DNA of 64,000 nt from a virus, in the IMG/VR virus record IMGVR_UViG_3300043444_000257, positions 20,509-84,508 of that record; one strand, given 5' to 3'. Each line of letters opens with the position of its first letter. The first letter of the stretch is position 1. The notes beneath the pieces were generated by a model. That model searched no databases. It was not told the DNA's origin and was given only the letters and a program-made list of their open reading frames with translations. Position numbers and translations under genes: made by a program. This document shows positions 49,789 through 58,033 of this stretch, piece after piece.

Positions 49789-50575
49789 ACGTTTATTCGG
49801 TTGGATGAAGAAAGAAAAAAAATCTTATGTAAGATTTTATTCTTTGGAACCGGGTGTTGCTGATATATTTCCGATCGTTAACTCGGCAAGTATTAAGAGA
49901 AATTTTATGCTTGCCGATCAAATCGGAGATAGGCCAGAAACACTTAGTTCAAAAAATTGTCCAGGAATTAGAAAAATAATTTCCTCTGGTTGGATCGTGC
50001 CTGCCCCTGCAGATTTTATAATACAAACCAACGGTGACGGAGTTAGCATGGAATGGGCAGAGCCTTACAGATTTAGCAAGGTTAGTCCTGGTAGAGATTC
50101 TTATGTTTCATCCCACACTAGAAGTCAGGCAGAGCCTCTGCTCGACGATCCCGATACTACCCTTAAAACTGTAGTAAAGCTAGAGACTCCGTGGAGGATT
50201 GAAGCCAGCGATGATGTTGTATTATTGTTCATGCCAGTTACATATAACAACGAACATAGGTTCCAGGCAGCGCATGGAATACTTGATACAAAATACGGTC
50301 ACGTATTGAATATACAGTTATTTTGGAAAGACATGAATTCTAAAACTTTAGTCAAGGCCGGAACCCCACTGGTTCAAATAATACCTATACCGAGACAAAG
50401 CCTTAGCTTATCTAACTACGATGTTATCATTGAAAAGTTTCGAGAGGAAGATTTAGAAAAAGAAAGAGCATTTAATTATGCTGCTAATTGTGTTTTTTTA
50501 AATTCAGATAGTTTAGCTAATAGATTAACGAGATCTGTTTCTATACTTAAACAATATAAAAAGGAGAAATTATGA
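49772..50575 (+). CDS. DUF6065-like protein
   Basis: 267 aa from ATG 49772, overlapping the halogenase end (a GTG at 49763 is also possible). It starts MTTLCKRLFGWMKKEKKS, then VRFYSLEPG, a GWIVPAPADFIIQTNGDGVSMEWAEP block, WRIEASDDVVLLFMPV, and DTKYGHVLNIQLFWKD, then PLVQIIPIPR. The order ('GW.i..p..f...w.G......W', then a Phe/Trp-rich beta half and 'G.p..qi.Pi') fits the DUF6065 family as I remember it, which often occurs beside halogenases and oxygenases and has no known activity. It may be a helper or a cupin-like binding protein for the modified molecule. The C-terminus is helical and basic. Confidence 0.55.
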   Translation: MTTLCKRLFGWMKKEKKSYVRFYSLEPGVADIFPIVNSASIKRNFMLADQIGDRPETLSSKNCPGIRKIISSGWIVPAPADFIIQTNGDGVSMEWAEPYRFSKVSPGRDSYVSSHTRSQAEPLLDDPDTTLKTVVKLETPWRIEASDDVVLLFMPVTYNNEHRFQAAHGILDTKYGHVLNIQLFWKDMNSKTLVKAGTPLVQIIPIPRQSLSLSNYDVIIEKFREEDLEKERAFNYAANCVFLNSDSLANRLTRSVSILKQYKKEKL

Positions 50576-50820
50576 GTTACTTAAAAGTTATGCAACAAAC
50601 ATTGGAAAGTGTTACAGCTGAAAAAATTACAAAAGAAGAAGAGCTAAAAAAACTAGAAGAAGAATTCGCTAATGTAAAATTAAATCCGTATGGAATTACT
50701 TCTATCGACTTCAGCAAGAGGCAAGATCTAGCCGCTGATGTTTTAAAAATGGAAGGGGTTATCATGGGCATTACATTGGCTATCGAAACCTTCGGAGAAA
50801 CACAGGGTGTTACAGCTTAA
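50572..50820 (+). CDS. Small helical protein in oxygenase operon
   Basis: 82 aa after AAGGAG, overlapping the upstream stop by 4 bases. Residues 10-35 are a charged coiled coil (AEKITKEEELKKLEEEFANV), then LNPYGITSIDFSKRQDLAADV and a hydrophobic helix (LKMEGVIMGITLAIETFG). No family is recognised. It is too short for an enzyme and could be a subunit bridging enzyme to substrate, or a substrate itself. Confidence 0.6.
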   Translation: MSYLKVMQQTLESVTAEKITKEEELKKLEEEFANVKLNPYGITSIDFSKRQDLAADVLKMEGVIMGITLAIETFGETQGVTA

Positions 50821-51391
50821 TGACGGAAGCGTTTTTGCATTTCCTCCTTATATATGGAAATTTCAATACGATTTTGAATACGACAAATTAAAAAATAAAA
50901 TCGATGATTTGTTCAATCTGGTAGAAAATAATTCAACTCTAGAAAAGGGAGATGCGATTTCAACAGTATCAGTCGATCAGTCTCTACAACCACACACCTG
51001 GGAAGAGCTAGCCGACTTTCAAAATTGGTTAGGATATACCTTTGAACGTATCAAAGATACTTATAGATTTGTCGAAAGACAATCTAATGTAACGCAGTCT
51101 TGGATTAATCGTCATGGCCACGGCGGAATCACAGAGGAGCATAATCACAATTATTCTACATTCGTTGTGAGTTGTTATCTAAAATGTCCTCAAAACTCTG
51201 GAAATATTGAATTTAAAGATCCTTTAGAATATCACTTTACTAGTTGGCCCATAGAACCCGAAGAGATTCTATATAAAGAATTTCCAGTATCGACTAACGA
51301 TGTATTAATTTTTCCAGGTTGGTTACGACATAGGGTCCAGCCAAACCTTTCTCAAGAAAATAGATACGTCATGACATTTAACATAAAATGA
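50807..51391 (+). CDS. Putative 2OG-Fe(II) oxygenase (2OG-FeII_Oxy_5-like)
   Basis: 194 aa, GTG start overlapping the preceding gene by 14 bases, with CGGAGA ahead. The C-terminal half is a double-stranded beta-helix: WINRHGHGGITEEHNHNYSTFVVSCYL gives the metal pair H112-x-H114, then VSTNDVLIFPGWLRHRVQPN gives the distal His at 175, and Arg186 (ENRYVMTFNI) would hold 2-oxoglutarate. This matches the phage-type PF13759/TIGR02466 proteins, in which HxH or HxD is accepted. The reaction is expected to be hydroxylation using O2 and 2-oxoglutarate; the substrate is not known. Confidence 0.75.
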   Translation: MLQLNDGSVFAFPPYIWKFQYDFEYDKLKNKIDDLFNLVENNSTLEKGDAISTVSVDQSLQPHTWEELADFQNWLGYTFERIKDTYRFVERQSNVTQSWINRHGHGGITEEHNHNYSTFVVSCYLKCPQNSGNIEFKDPLEYHFTSWPIEPEEILYKEFPVSTNDVLIFPGWLRHRVQPNLSQENRYVMTFNIK

Positions 51392-52185
51392 TAGATTTTA
51401 AAGTTTGTTATCCTGATGCTAACAATTTCAATAAAGTTATTGAGATAAAAAATCTCAATGACTGGAATGTTGAATACGTGCATCTTGAAGATGATATAGG
51501 ATATTGGATAACTGATTTACCTTTTGAAAATAACTTATTAGATGTCTACAAAAATTTAATAGCAACATTTCCTATACAAAAAGATAACAGTCACCCAGAT
51601 AACTTTGATCCAAATCCCTTTGACACTATACATTTACCCGACTGGATTTATAAAGATATTTGTTTCTTGATAAGAGATTTTTATATAAAAAATGTAACAA
51701 ACAATATACTCGACCCTCAGATCCACGAATGGGGAAACCTATATAGAAAGAGTATAAACAGACCCATTTCCTGCTGGAGGATACCTCATATTGATTACGT
51801 CCACGGCATAGTAGCTAATATGTGGTTCACTGATCACGATATAAAGGACAGTTCTACAAAACTTTATAAGTATACAGGCAAAATGAATCGAGAGATATAT
51901 GATTTCCAAATAGATCCCGATCATAAAATGTTTAAAGAATGGATAGCAATGGCAGAAAATCCTAAAAGAGTTGATTGGTTCAACTATCCTGAAGAAGAAT
52001 TAAAACGTTGGGGATTTGAATTAGTAGGAGAAGCTCCGACAAAAGTAAACACAATGACTATGTATCGTGCAAATATACATCATGTGGCCTACGTCGGTAA
52101 TAATGTAGATTTTAGATGGAGCCATGCTTTTTCATTTAGCCACGAATTAGCTAAAGAAATGTCGGTGAGAGAAATATTTTTATGA
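51388..52185 (+). CDS. Putative 2OG-Fe(II) oxygenase-like protein (DUF6445-like)
   Basis: 265 aa, ATGA overlap with the gene before. A helical N-terminal half (NNLLDVYKNLIATFP) and a beta-helix half with H134-I-D136 (CWRIPHIDYVHGIVANMWFT), a long insert (~155-220, Lys/Asp/Trp-rich) and a distal His at 231 or 232 followed by R243. The overall plan fits DUF6445-type proteins, one of the 2OG-oxygenase-like families found in marine phages. The insert may form a lid that sets substrate choice. Confidence 0.6.
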   Translation: MIDFKVCYPDANNFNKVIEIKNLNDWNVEYVHLEDDIGYWITDLPFENNLLDVYKNLIATFPIQKDNSHPDNFDPNPFDTIHLPDWIYKDICFLIRDFYIKNVTNNILDPQIHEWGNLYRKSINRPISCWRIPHIDYVHGIVANMWFTDHDIKDSSTKLYKYTGKMNREIYDFQIDPDHKMFKEWIAMAENPKRVDWFNYPEEELKRWGFELVGEAPTKVNTMTMYRANIHHVAYVGNNVDFRWSHAFSFSHELAKEMSVREIFL

Positions 52186-52814
52186 ATTTAGATTATTATT
52201 TTCCAACCCCAGTGTGGTGGGAGCAGACTGAAATTGATAATACGCCGATTGAAAAATTAGCGTATCGATTAAGAGAAGAAGACCCCGTTGGTAGAAAATT
52301 AAGTAACCAGGGCGGCTGGCAAAGTATGGATTTTAGACCAGGCACTTATGTAGAAGTAGCTGAGTTAGAAAAAAAGATTTTGGATCAAGCAGCCAATTGT
52401 TATCGTGACTACGGATACAAAGAAAATTGCTGTATCATAGCTATGGAAAATATGTGGATAAACATCAACGAAAAGGGATGCACTAATTCTGTTCACATAC
52501 ACGATAACAGCTTTGTTTCGGGAGCATATTATGTTAAGGCGAAAAAAGGACATGGTAATCTAACATTCTATAAAAGTTATTATCAAGATTACATAGTAGC
52601 ATCACAGGCTGCGGTTGATAGATACACTCCCATAAGCGCCAGTGCTATTACATTCGAACCCTCTAGCGGCAAACTTATAATGTTTCCGGGGTTTTTACCT
52701 CATGGAGTCGAAAGAAACGAATTAGATGAAGATCGTATTTCTATTTCATTTAATATAAAATTAATCAGGACAGACGATGAACGATATTGGCCAGAGGCTT
52801 CTCAACGAAACTAA
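52182..52814 (+). CDS. Putative 2OG-Fe(II) oxygenase (TIGR02466 / 2OG-FeII_Oxy_5 family)
   Basis: 210 aa, ATGA coupling. The N-terminus YYFPTPVWW is the classical opening of the phage 2OG-FeII_Oxy_5 family. H105-I-H107 (NSVHIHDNSFVSGAYYV), the distal H174 (LIMFPGFLPHGVERNELDE) and R185 (DRISISFNIK) complete the metal and 2-oxoglutarate sites. TIGR02466-type proteins are abundant in T4-like cyanophages, where their targets are unknown. Confidence 0.85.
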   Translation: MNLDYYFPTPVWWEQTEIDNTPIEKLAYRLREEDPVGRKLSNQGGWQSMDFRPGTYVEVAELEKKILDQAANCYRDYGYKENCCIIAMENMWININEKGCTNSVHIHDNSFVSGAYYVKAKKGHGNLTFYKSYYQDYIVASQAAVDRYTPISASAITFEPSSGKLIMFPGFLPHGVERNELDEDRISISFNIKLIRTDDERYWPEASQRN

Positions 52815-53496
52815 TCTCTTAATAGACGACAAGCCACATTTCTTTAAACAACTGGTCAAGAATCCGGAAGAATATCTCACATGGTCGGATGTAGAAAGTT
52901 GTTTGAATAACCCGTATCTATATCAATTTGAAATGATAGATCAATATAATACCAAGATTGATATTCCTCAACATAAAAAAGCATGGATATGGGATAGAGA
53001 GATACAAGATAAACGATTTCTCTTTGATAAATTCCATCAAGGTCACGGTCTTGTAATAATGAATTACGGATTTCACAGTCAACGAACCATGGAATTATTA
53101 AAAGTTTTCGAAACTCTTTATCAGGTTAATTCTGCTATTCACGTTTACTGTGGATTGCAAAATTCTAAATCATTCACTATACATGACGATTATCCTTGCA
53201 ATTTTATTATTCAGGTAGAAGGAAGGACTCGCTGGAAAATTTTTAATAACAGAATATCATATATGTATAGAACAGGAACTATGAATGGTAGATTGCGAGA
53301 AGAAGATCTCGAAGTTGCTATTGATGTTACCTTAGAGCCCGGGGATGGTCTTTATATTCCTAGTAGAATGTATCATTGTGCCTACCCTGAAGGAAAAAGA
53401 TTAAGTATGAGTATACCGTGTTGGAATCGTTTTCCTAATGATCCACCGACAAATGCAGTAGATAGAAATTTTTATAGGATCGATTTAGATGTTTAA
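52777..53496 (+). CDS. JmjC/cupin_4-like oxygenase (RoxA/YcfD-type fold)
   Basis: 239 aa from ATG 52777, overlapping the previous gene by 38 bases with AGGA ahead. Different subfamily from its neighbours: H136-D-D138 (SFTIHDDYPCNFIIQVEGRTRWKIF) and distal H200 (LEPGDGLYIPSRMYHCAYPEG) match the JmjC-type cupin_4 proteins, whose bacterial member RoxA/YcfD hydroxylates an arginine of ribosomal protein L16. The 'QV-G---WK-F' and 'PGD-LYIP---YH' blocks are diagnostic. That family modifies protein residues, which supports a protein target here. The C-terminal dimer domain of RoxA seems absent. Confidence 0.8.
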   Translation: MNDIGQRLLNETNLLIDDKPHFFKQLVKNPEEYLTWSDVESCLNNPYLYQFEMIDQYNTKIDIPQHKKAWIWDREIQDKRFLFDKFHQGHGLVIMNYGFHSQRTMELLKVFETLYQVNSAIHVYCGLQNSKSFTIHDDYPCNFIIQVEGRTRWKIFNNRISYMYRTGTMNGRLREEDLEVAIDVTLEPGDGLYIPSRMYHCAYPEGKRLSMSIPCWNRFPNDPPTNAVDRNFYRIDLDV

Positions 53497-54070
53497 ACCA
53501 ATTGAAATATTTGATGTTGTTGATAAAGATTACCAGAATCAAATCTATAATTATGTCACGGATGTGAAATTTCCTTGGCATTTTTTAGGCGATACTACAT
53601 TTGAATATGCTACTAACGACCCGCAGACATCAACCCCAGGATTTGTAAATTTAGTATATCACCCCAATAACGAAGTAAATCCACATCTTGATTTTTTTAT
53701 GCCTTTATTAAATCAATGTTTAGATAAAGCCGGATTTAAATTAATCAATCTGTTAAGAATGCGAATGGGATTTTTACTGAATACAAAATATGTATTTCCG
53801 AGCCTACCTTACAAATACAATAGCCCCCACAGAGATTTTGACCAGGAACATTATACTCTAGTCTATTATGTTAATAAGTCCGACGGCGATACAGTAGTGT
53901 TTAAAGAAATTGAAGAATCTGAGAAATATAATATTTTACATCGAAGCACCCCGGATCAAGGAAAAATGTTATTATTCAATGGCTGGCACTATCATGCCAG
54001 CACTTGTCCTAAGATGTTTACAAAGCGTATAGCATTAACTATCAATTTTACAGCTGAAAAAAATGGATAA
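53489..54070 (+). CDS. Putative 2OG-Fe(II) oxygenase
   Basis: 193 aa, 8-base overlap with the gene before, AGGA ahead of the ATG. H114-R-D116 (NSPHRDFDQEHYTLVYYVNKSDGDTVVF), distal H167 or H169 (KMLLFNGWHYHASTCP) and R180 (FTKRIALTINF) fit the 2OG-Fe(II) dioxygenase fold. The N-terminal half holds a Phe/Pro/Trp-rich cap (DVKFPWHFLG, then NLLRMRMGF). Strong similarity to the protein at 55989 ('YYVN-SDGDTV-F', 'GKM--F-G--YH-S') shows these are paralogues; the four genes between them suggest duplication followed by rearrangement. Confidence 0.8.
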   Translation: MFKPIEIFDVVDKDYQNQIYNYVTDVKFPWHFLGDTTFEYATNDPQTSTPGFVNLVYHPNNEVNPHLDFFMPLLNQCLDKAGFKLINLLRMRMGFLLNTKYVFPSLPYKYNSPHRDFDQEHYTLVYYVNKSDGDTVVFKEIEESEKYNILHRSTPDQGKMLLFNGWHYHASTCPKMFTKRIALTINFTAEKNG

Positions 54071-54767
54071 GCACGTAGAACAATTAAAACAAATGAATTC
54101 TAAGAGTGCAGAATTCATTAAAAACTCCGGAATTAAAAATAGATATGTATTTCCGTATCTACCGACTATGGTCTTTGATAATTTTTATGAAGATCCCGAT
54201 GTGTGGAGAGACTTTGCATTAAATCAAGAATATTTTAAAGGCGATCGCGGAAGTTGGCCAGGCCTAAGAACCAAAATGCTGCATGAAATTGATGAAAACA
54301 TATTTCGTGTAACTATGAGAAAATTATTAATGATAGTTCGTCAATATGGGTTTACTTATTTTGATGAGCTACAAACCACATTTCAATATATAGATGGCAC
54401 ATATGGGAGAGGTTGGGTTCACGACGACGATCCAAAATTAAATATCGCTGGATTAATTTATTTGAATAAAGACGCCCCTTTAGGATCGGGAACTGTGATT
54501 TATCAAGATCAAGACGACTTCAACGGAGACCAATATACAGAATTGTTTATGAATGATGTATTGTTGTCTGATCCTATAGAAAGAGAAAAGTTTGCAAAAT
54601 ATAGACAAGAACAGGTTCAACACTTTACAAAAAGTATAGAAATTGAAAACGTTTACAATAGATGTATTATATTTGATCCTAGAAACTGGCACAGTGCTGA
54701 ACATTTCTTTGGAACTAACATAACAGAATCTAGATTAACACAAGTGTTTTTTATTAGAGCAAGATGA
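54063..54767 (+). CDS. Putative oxygenase, DUF6445-like, copy A
   Basis: 234 aa, 8-base overlap upstream. FYEDPDVWRDFALNQEYFKGDRGSWPGLRTKML is a conserved cap; H120-D-D122 (GWVHDDDPKLNIAGLIYLN), a ~55-residue helical insert, H210 (CIIFDPRNWHSAEHFFG) and R224 (ESRLTQVFF) form the active site pattern. It is paralogous to the next gene ('RTK-L-EI--', 'W-H-D-P--NIAG-I-LN'). The family is 2OG-oxygenase-like; its chemistry has not been shown to my knowledge. Confidence 0.75.
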   Translation: MDKHVEQLKQMNSKSAEFIKNSGIKNRYVFPYLPTMVFDNFYEDPDVWRDFALNQEYFKGDRGSWPGLRTKMLHEIDENIFRVTMRKLLMIVRQYGFTYFDELQTTFQYIDGTYGRGWVHDDDPKLNIAGLIYLNKDAPLGSGTVIYQDQDDFNGDQYTELFMNDVLLSDPIEREKFAKYRQEQVQHFTKSIEIENVYNRCIIFDPRNWHSAEHFFGTNITESRLTQVFFIRAR

Positions 54768-55375
54768 AAATACCATATACTCCTATTAAAGTAATAGATA
54801 CATTTTTAGAATCTCCAGAGCTTTGGAGAGAGTTTGCGTTGCGCCAAGAATTTACTAGAGATAACGAATCGCCGTGGCCGGGACTAAGGACTAAACTATT
54901 GACAGAAATTAATACAGATTTATTCTCGTCGTTTGCTAGTAAATTAATAAAACACTGTCACGGCGGTAGCGGGTTTACTAATCTAGAAGTTTCATTCGCC
55001 TTAGTTGATGAAACTTATAAAACTGGATGGTTGCATCAAGATGAACCTCATTATAATATTGCTGGAATAATTTTTTTAAATCCTTATCCTGAAAAAAGTT
55101 CTGGAACTAGTTTTTATCATACGGTTAACCCTGCTCAAGAATCTTTCACACATTTACTTCAAGAAGAGTTTGCAACACCAGTTAACGAAAGAAGAGATTA
55201 TACTGAGGATAAGCAGAGACAAAGAAGTTATTTTAAAAAAAATATGTCTGTCGAAAATGAATTTAATAGATGTGTGATGTTCCATCCTAATGAATGGCAT
55301 GCAGCCGACGGGTTCTTTGGATCAACACTTCACGATTCTAGATTAACTATAAATTTTTTCGGAACATGGAAATAA
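54764..55375 (+). CDS. Putative oxygenase, DUF6445-like, copy B
   Basis: 203 aa, coupled by ATGA. FLESPELWREFALRQEFTRDNESPWPGLRTKLLTEI mirrors copy A. Active-site pattern H91-Q-D93 (GWLHQDEPHYNIAGIIFLN), H179 (VMFHPNEWHAADGFFG), R193 (HDSRLTINFF). Slightly shorter than copy A through a smaller N-terminus. Tandem duplication is clear; conserved spacing of metal residues suggests both copies are active. Confidence 0.75.
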   Translation: MKIPYTPIKVIDTFLESPELWREFALRQEFTRDNESPWPGLRTKLLTEINTDLFSSFASKLIKHCHGGSGFTNLEVSFALVDETYKTGWLHQDEPHYNIAGIIFLNPYPEKSSGTSFYHTVNPAQESFTHLLQEEFATPVNERRDYTEDKQRQRSYFKKNMSVENEFNRCVMFHPNEWHAADGFFGSTLHDSRLTINFFGTWK

Positions 55376-55992
55376 ATTCAACACAGTTTGGTAATTTTGC
55401 AAATTACGGATTTATAAAGGCTCGTGTTCCTGACGACTTATTGATCAATCTACGAAAAGAAATCTCAGAATTAGATTTTAAAAAATCGGTTCCTTTTAAT
55501 AATAACCTGGCCGGAAATATTAATTTAGAATTTAAACTTGAAAAAAATAAAGATCAATTAGAAAAATTCTTAGTTGAGCAGTGCCAGGAGTATTCTAAGA
55601 ATTGGAATATCACTTATACTACTAGAGATTTAAGAACTGATGATTTAGAATTATATAGTCATTGGGTTAACATACAGTATAAAAACGAATTTAATCCTAT
55701 GCATAGTCATGATGGAATTTTTAGTTTTGCAATGTGGATATCAGTTCCATATTTTATTGGAGACGAATTAAGCAGAGAAAACTGTAAGAATTCAAATTCA
55801 CCTAGAGCAGGAATGTTTTCTTTTATATACACTAATATATTTGGAGAAATAAGAGAAGCAGAATTTCCTGTTGATAAAACATACGAAGGATATATGTTTA
55901 TATTTCCTAGTTGTTTGCAGCATACAGTGTATCCTTTTGCATCATCAGACGAGCCAAGAATATCTATTTCGGGGAATATAAAAAGACGATGA
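55366..55992 (+). CDS. Putative 2OG-Fe(II) oxygenase (2OG-FeII_Oxy_5-like)
   Basis: 208 aa, start overlaps the previous stop (10 bases). Metal pair H113-S-H115 with D116 (NPMHSHDGIFSFAMWISVPYF), distal H186 (YMFIFPSCLQHTVYPF) and R198 (DEPRISISGNI). Similar order to the proteins at 50807 and 52182, so a third member of the same subfamily. An insert (~130-165, GDELSRENCKNSNSPRAGMFSFIYTN) lies between the two halves. The helical N-terminus is Lys/Asn/Glu-rich, and the DNA here is noticeably more AT-rich than the fibre genes. Confidence 0.75.
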   Translation: MEINSTQFGNFANYGFIKARVPDDLLINLRKEISELDFKKSVPFNNNLAGNINLEFKLEKNKDQLEKFLVEQCQEYSKNWNITYTTRDLRTDDLELYSHWVNIQYKNEFNPMHSHDGIFSFAMWISVPYFIGDELSRENCKNSNSPRAGMFSFIYTNIFGEIREAEFPVDKTYEGYMFIFPSCLQHTVYPFASSDEPRISISGNIKRR

Positions 55993-56594
55993 ATGAAATT
56001 ATAGAAGTAGAAAATATTATACCCTTAGACTATCAGCGCCATATCGAAACGGTTATGACGGGCCTTGAATTTCCCTGGGTTTTTAATAAAAACATGGTAT
56101 CGGGCGACGATGTATTTTTAGATAATAAAAACAATCATGCGGGATTTAATCATTTTTTCTTTGAACATCAAAAGACACAAAGTAATTTTTTCCAACTGTT
56201 CTATCCATTAGTGTTGAGCATAACTAGCAAAACTGATCTGCCTTTCAACATGTTGATTAGGATGCGAGCTAATATGACCTTAGCCAATCCAGAGTCAACT
56301 TTGGATTGGCATATGCCTCACATTGATAGTTTTATGCCTCACTATAATGCTATCTATTATGTAAATGATTCGGACGGAGACACTGTTATTTTTAATGAAA
56401 CAAATGAAGATTACGATCCTGGACAAAGTGATATTAATAAAATACAAGAAAATAAATTCACAGTAAAATATAGAGTCACTCCTAAGAGAGGAAAGATGGT
56501 TGTATTTCCAGGAAAATATTATCATAGTTCTAGTCCTGTAAGACAACACAAATATCGCTGTGTGATTAACATGAACCTAGGAAAAGTTCTATGA
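55989..56594 (+). CDS. Putative 2OG-Fe(II) oxygenase (paralogue of 53489 gene)
   Basis: 201 aa from ATG 55989, which overlaps the preceding TGA (ATGA); a longer frame to 55911 lies within the previous gene and is rejected. H111-I-D113 (WHMPHIDSFMPHYNAIYYVN), DSDGDTVIFNE, H179 (KMVVFPGKYYHSSSPV) and R190 (KYRCVINMNL). A short insert (~136-158) is unlike the 53489 paralogue. Likely the same chemistry, with a different substrate loop. Confidence 0.8.
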   Translation: MNEIIEVENIIPLDYQRHIETVMTGLEFPWVFNKNMVSGDDVFLDNKNNHAGFNHFFFEHQKTQSNFFQLFYPLVLSITSKTDLPFNMLIRMRANMTLANPESTLDWHMPHIDSFMPHYNAIYYVNDSDGDTVIFNETNEDYDPGQSDINKIQENKFTVKYRVTPKRGKMVVFPGKYYHSSSPVRQHKYRCVINMNLGKVL

Positions 56595-57202
56595 CAGATA
56601 TCAAATTAAACTATCAAGTTCCGTCGGGATACTCATTTGATAAAGGTGCTGATGATTATATCACACATCAGTGCGATTTTATCGCAGATAATTTAACAGA
56701 TATATTTGAAGATCTTAGAGTAGCACACGAAAATTTTAAACGTTTGTTTCCTAATGAGGACTCGACATGGGCATATTCTAAATATAATATATTTGCTTTA
56801 ACAGCCCCATCTACTAATTTCTATAGAATTTTTTCAGAACTAAGAACAGTTATTAGATCGCAGTTAGGGTGGGAAAGACCGTTGTGGATTGAAGCTTGGT
56901 TGAATTTTCATACAGCTGATCAAGTTCTTGATTGGCATCATCACGATTTTGATCATCACGGGTATATTTCAATAGATCCAAAAAATACAAAAACCATATT
57001 TGAATCTTATGAAATAATAAACAAACCAGGACAAATATATTTTGGTCCGGGACATCGATTGCATAAAGTTGAAGTATTAGAATCATTTGAGGGAGTAAGA
57101 ACTACTTTAGGTTACGATGTTCATACTATACCTAATAGCAGTATAATTAGGAATTATACAGAACGACCTTTTATGAACATGAGTTTAATTCCGTTGCCAT
57201 GA
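56591..57202 (+). CDS. Putative 2OG-Fe(II) oxygenase-like protein with His-rich metal site
   Basis: 203 aa, ATGA coupling. LWIEAWLNFHTADQVLDWHHHDFDHHGYISI carries H117-x-D119 in a run of His residues; the distal site is H155 or H158 (IYFGPGHRLHKVEVL) and R170 (GVRTTLGYDV) would bind 2-oxoglutarate. The cap is helical (~20-95). 'W-H-H-HD---HGYISI' is seen in phage proteins annotated as 2OG oxygenases. The extra His residues could give alternative metal ligands. Confidence 0.7.
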   Translation: MTDIKLNYQVPSGYSFDKGADDYITHQCDFIADNLTDIFEDLRVAHENFKRLFPNEDSTWAYSKYNIFALTAPSTNFYRIFSELRTVIRSQLGWERPLWIEAWLNFHTADQVLDWHHHDFDHHGYISIDPKNTKTIFESYEIINKPGQIYFGPGHRLHKVEVLESFEGVRTTLGYDVHTIPNSSIIRNYTERPFMNMSLIPLP

Positions 57203-57831
57203 ACAAAGATTATATTATAATAAAAAATGCATTATCTAAAGAATTGTGTAAGTTTATATCTTTAGAATTTGAAATGATGGAGGCGGTCTGTAAGCAGATC
57301 TATCCCGGAGCGAATCTAGCAGATCTTTGCGAAAATACATTTGCTCGGTATAGCCCATTGATGATGGAAGCTCTGAGTGTTTGGCTTCAACCGCAGATCG
57401 AGGAAGCTGTAGGTATGCAATTATATCCTACATATTCTTATGCTAGAATTTATTACAAAGGGTCAGAACTACAAAGACACTTTGACAGAGAAAGTTCTGA
57501 AGTAACAGTGTCTATATGTTTGCAAAAAGACGTTGACTGGTCGTTGTATGTTAAAAACGATCATGGAGAAATACATAGTATAAATCTCGAAGTTGGAGAT
57601 ATGGGGATCTATAGCGGTAGAAAACACGAGCATTGGAGAGACCCGCTATCTGGCGAAAAACAGATACAGGCGTTTTTGCAATATGTAGATGCTAACGGGA
57701 CAAGCGCATGGCTTAAGTGGGATACTAGACCAGTATTAGGAATGCCTTTTGAATCGGCAGATTTTAAAGTTCAAGATGAAATCAAAAGAATAGCCAGTGT
57801 AAGAGACATGCTCAAAAACACTGGCTTATAA
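57199..57831 (+). CDS. Putative prolyl-4-hydroxylase-type 2OG-Fe(II) oxygenase
   Basis: 210 aa, last gene of the rightward operon, ATGA coupling. YPTYSYARIYYKGSELQRHFDRESSEVTVSICL gives H94-F-D96 and the P4Hc pattern 'Y--YARIY--G--L--H-DR-S-E-T-S--L'; distal H143 or H145 (GRKHEHWRDPLSGEK) and K154 fit. P4Hc enzymes act on peptidyl proline or related residues, again pointing to a polypeptide target. The gene stops three bases before the oppositely directed small gene; I see no strong terminator there. Confidence 0.8.
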   Translation: MNKDYIIIKNALSKELCKFISLEFEMMEAVCKQIYPGANLADLCENTFARYSPLMMEALSVWLQPQIEEAVGMQLYPTYSYARIYYKGSELQRHFDRESSEVTVSICLQKDVDWSLYVKNDHGEIHSINLEVGDMGIYSGRKHEHWRDPLSGEKQIQAFLQYVDANGTSAWLKWDTRPVLGMPFESADFKVQDEIKRIASVRDMLKNTGL

Positions 57832-57834
57832 GAA

Positions 57835-58005
57835 TTAGCTTGGATTTTCTACTTTCATCGGGCCAGCAACAACTCGGCCGTTTCCGTGACGTTCTTCGAA
57901 GATCTTTTGAGCTTCATCTCTAGATTTTGCTTCGCAGAAATCTTCCTCAACAGCTAAAGTTCCTGGCGGTTCAGCTTTTCTTAAAATCATTTTATAGGTT
58001 GGCAT
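57835..58005 (-). CDS. Small conserved-looking protein with own late promoter
   Basis: 56 aa from ATG 58005 (MPTYKMILRKAEPPG, then TLAVEEDFCEAKSRDEAQKIFEERHGNG, then RVVAGPMKVENPS). TAAGGAG stands directly before the ATG and CATAAATA lies at 58026-58033, so it should be well expressed late. A longer frame to 58050 ignores this ribosome site. Its layout (strand, acidic loop, helix, strand) suggests a small folded domain. It holds one Cys and one Tyr but no Trp. No family is recognised; adjacency suggests work with, or modification by, the flanking enzymes. Confidence 0.65.
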   Translation of the reverse strand: MPTYKMILRKAEPPGTLAVEEDFCEAKSRDEAQKIFEERHGNGRVVAGPMKVENPS

Positions 58006-58025
58006 TGTAATCTCCTTACAGTAAG

Positions 58026-58033
58026 TATTTATG
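58026..58033 (-). promoter_or_regulatory. Late promoter (CATAAATA) for the small 56 aa gene
   Basis: CATAAATA on the minus strand overlaps the last codons of the halogenase upstream, 21 bases before the 58005 ATG. It gives the small protein expression independent of the long leftward operon. Confidence 0.55.

Noticed and set aside
55911-55988. 26-codon N-terminal extension of the oxygenase at 55989
   Set aside because: It lies in the preceding gene out of frame, starts at a weak site, and the ATG at 55989 overlaps the upstream stop in the way seen throughout the operon.
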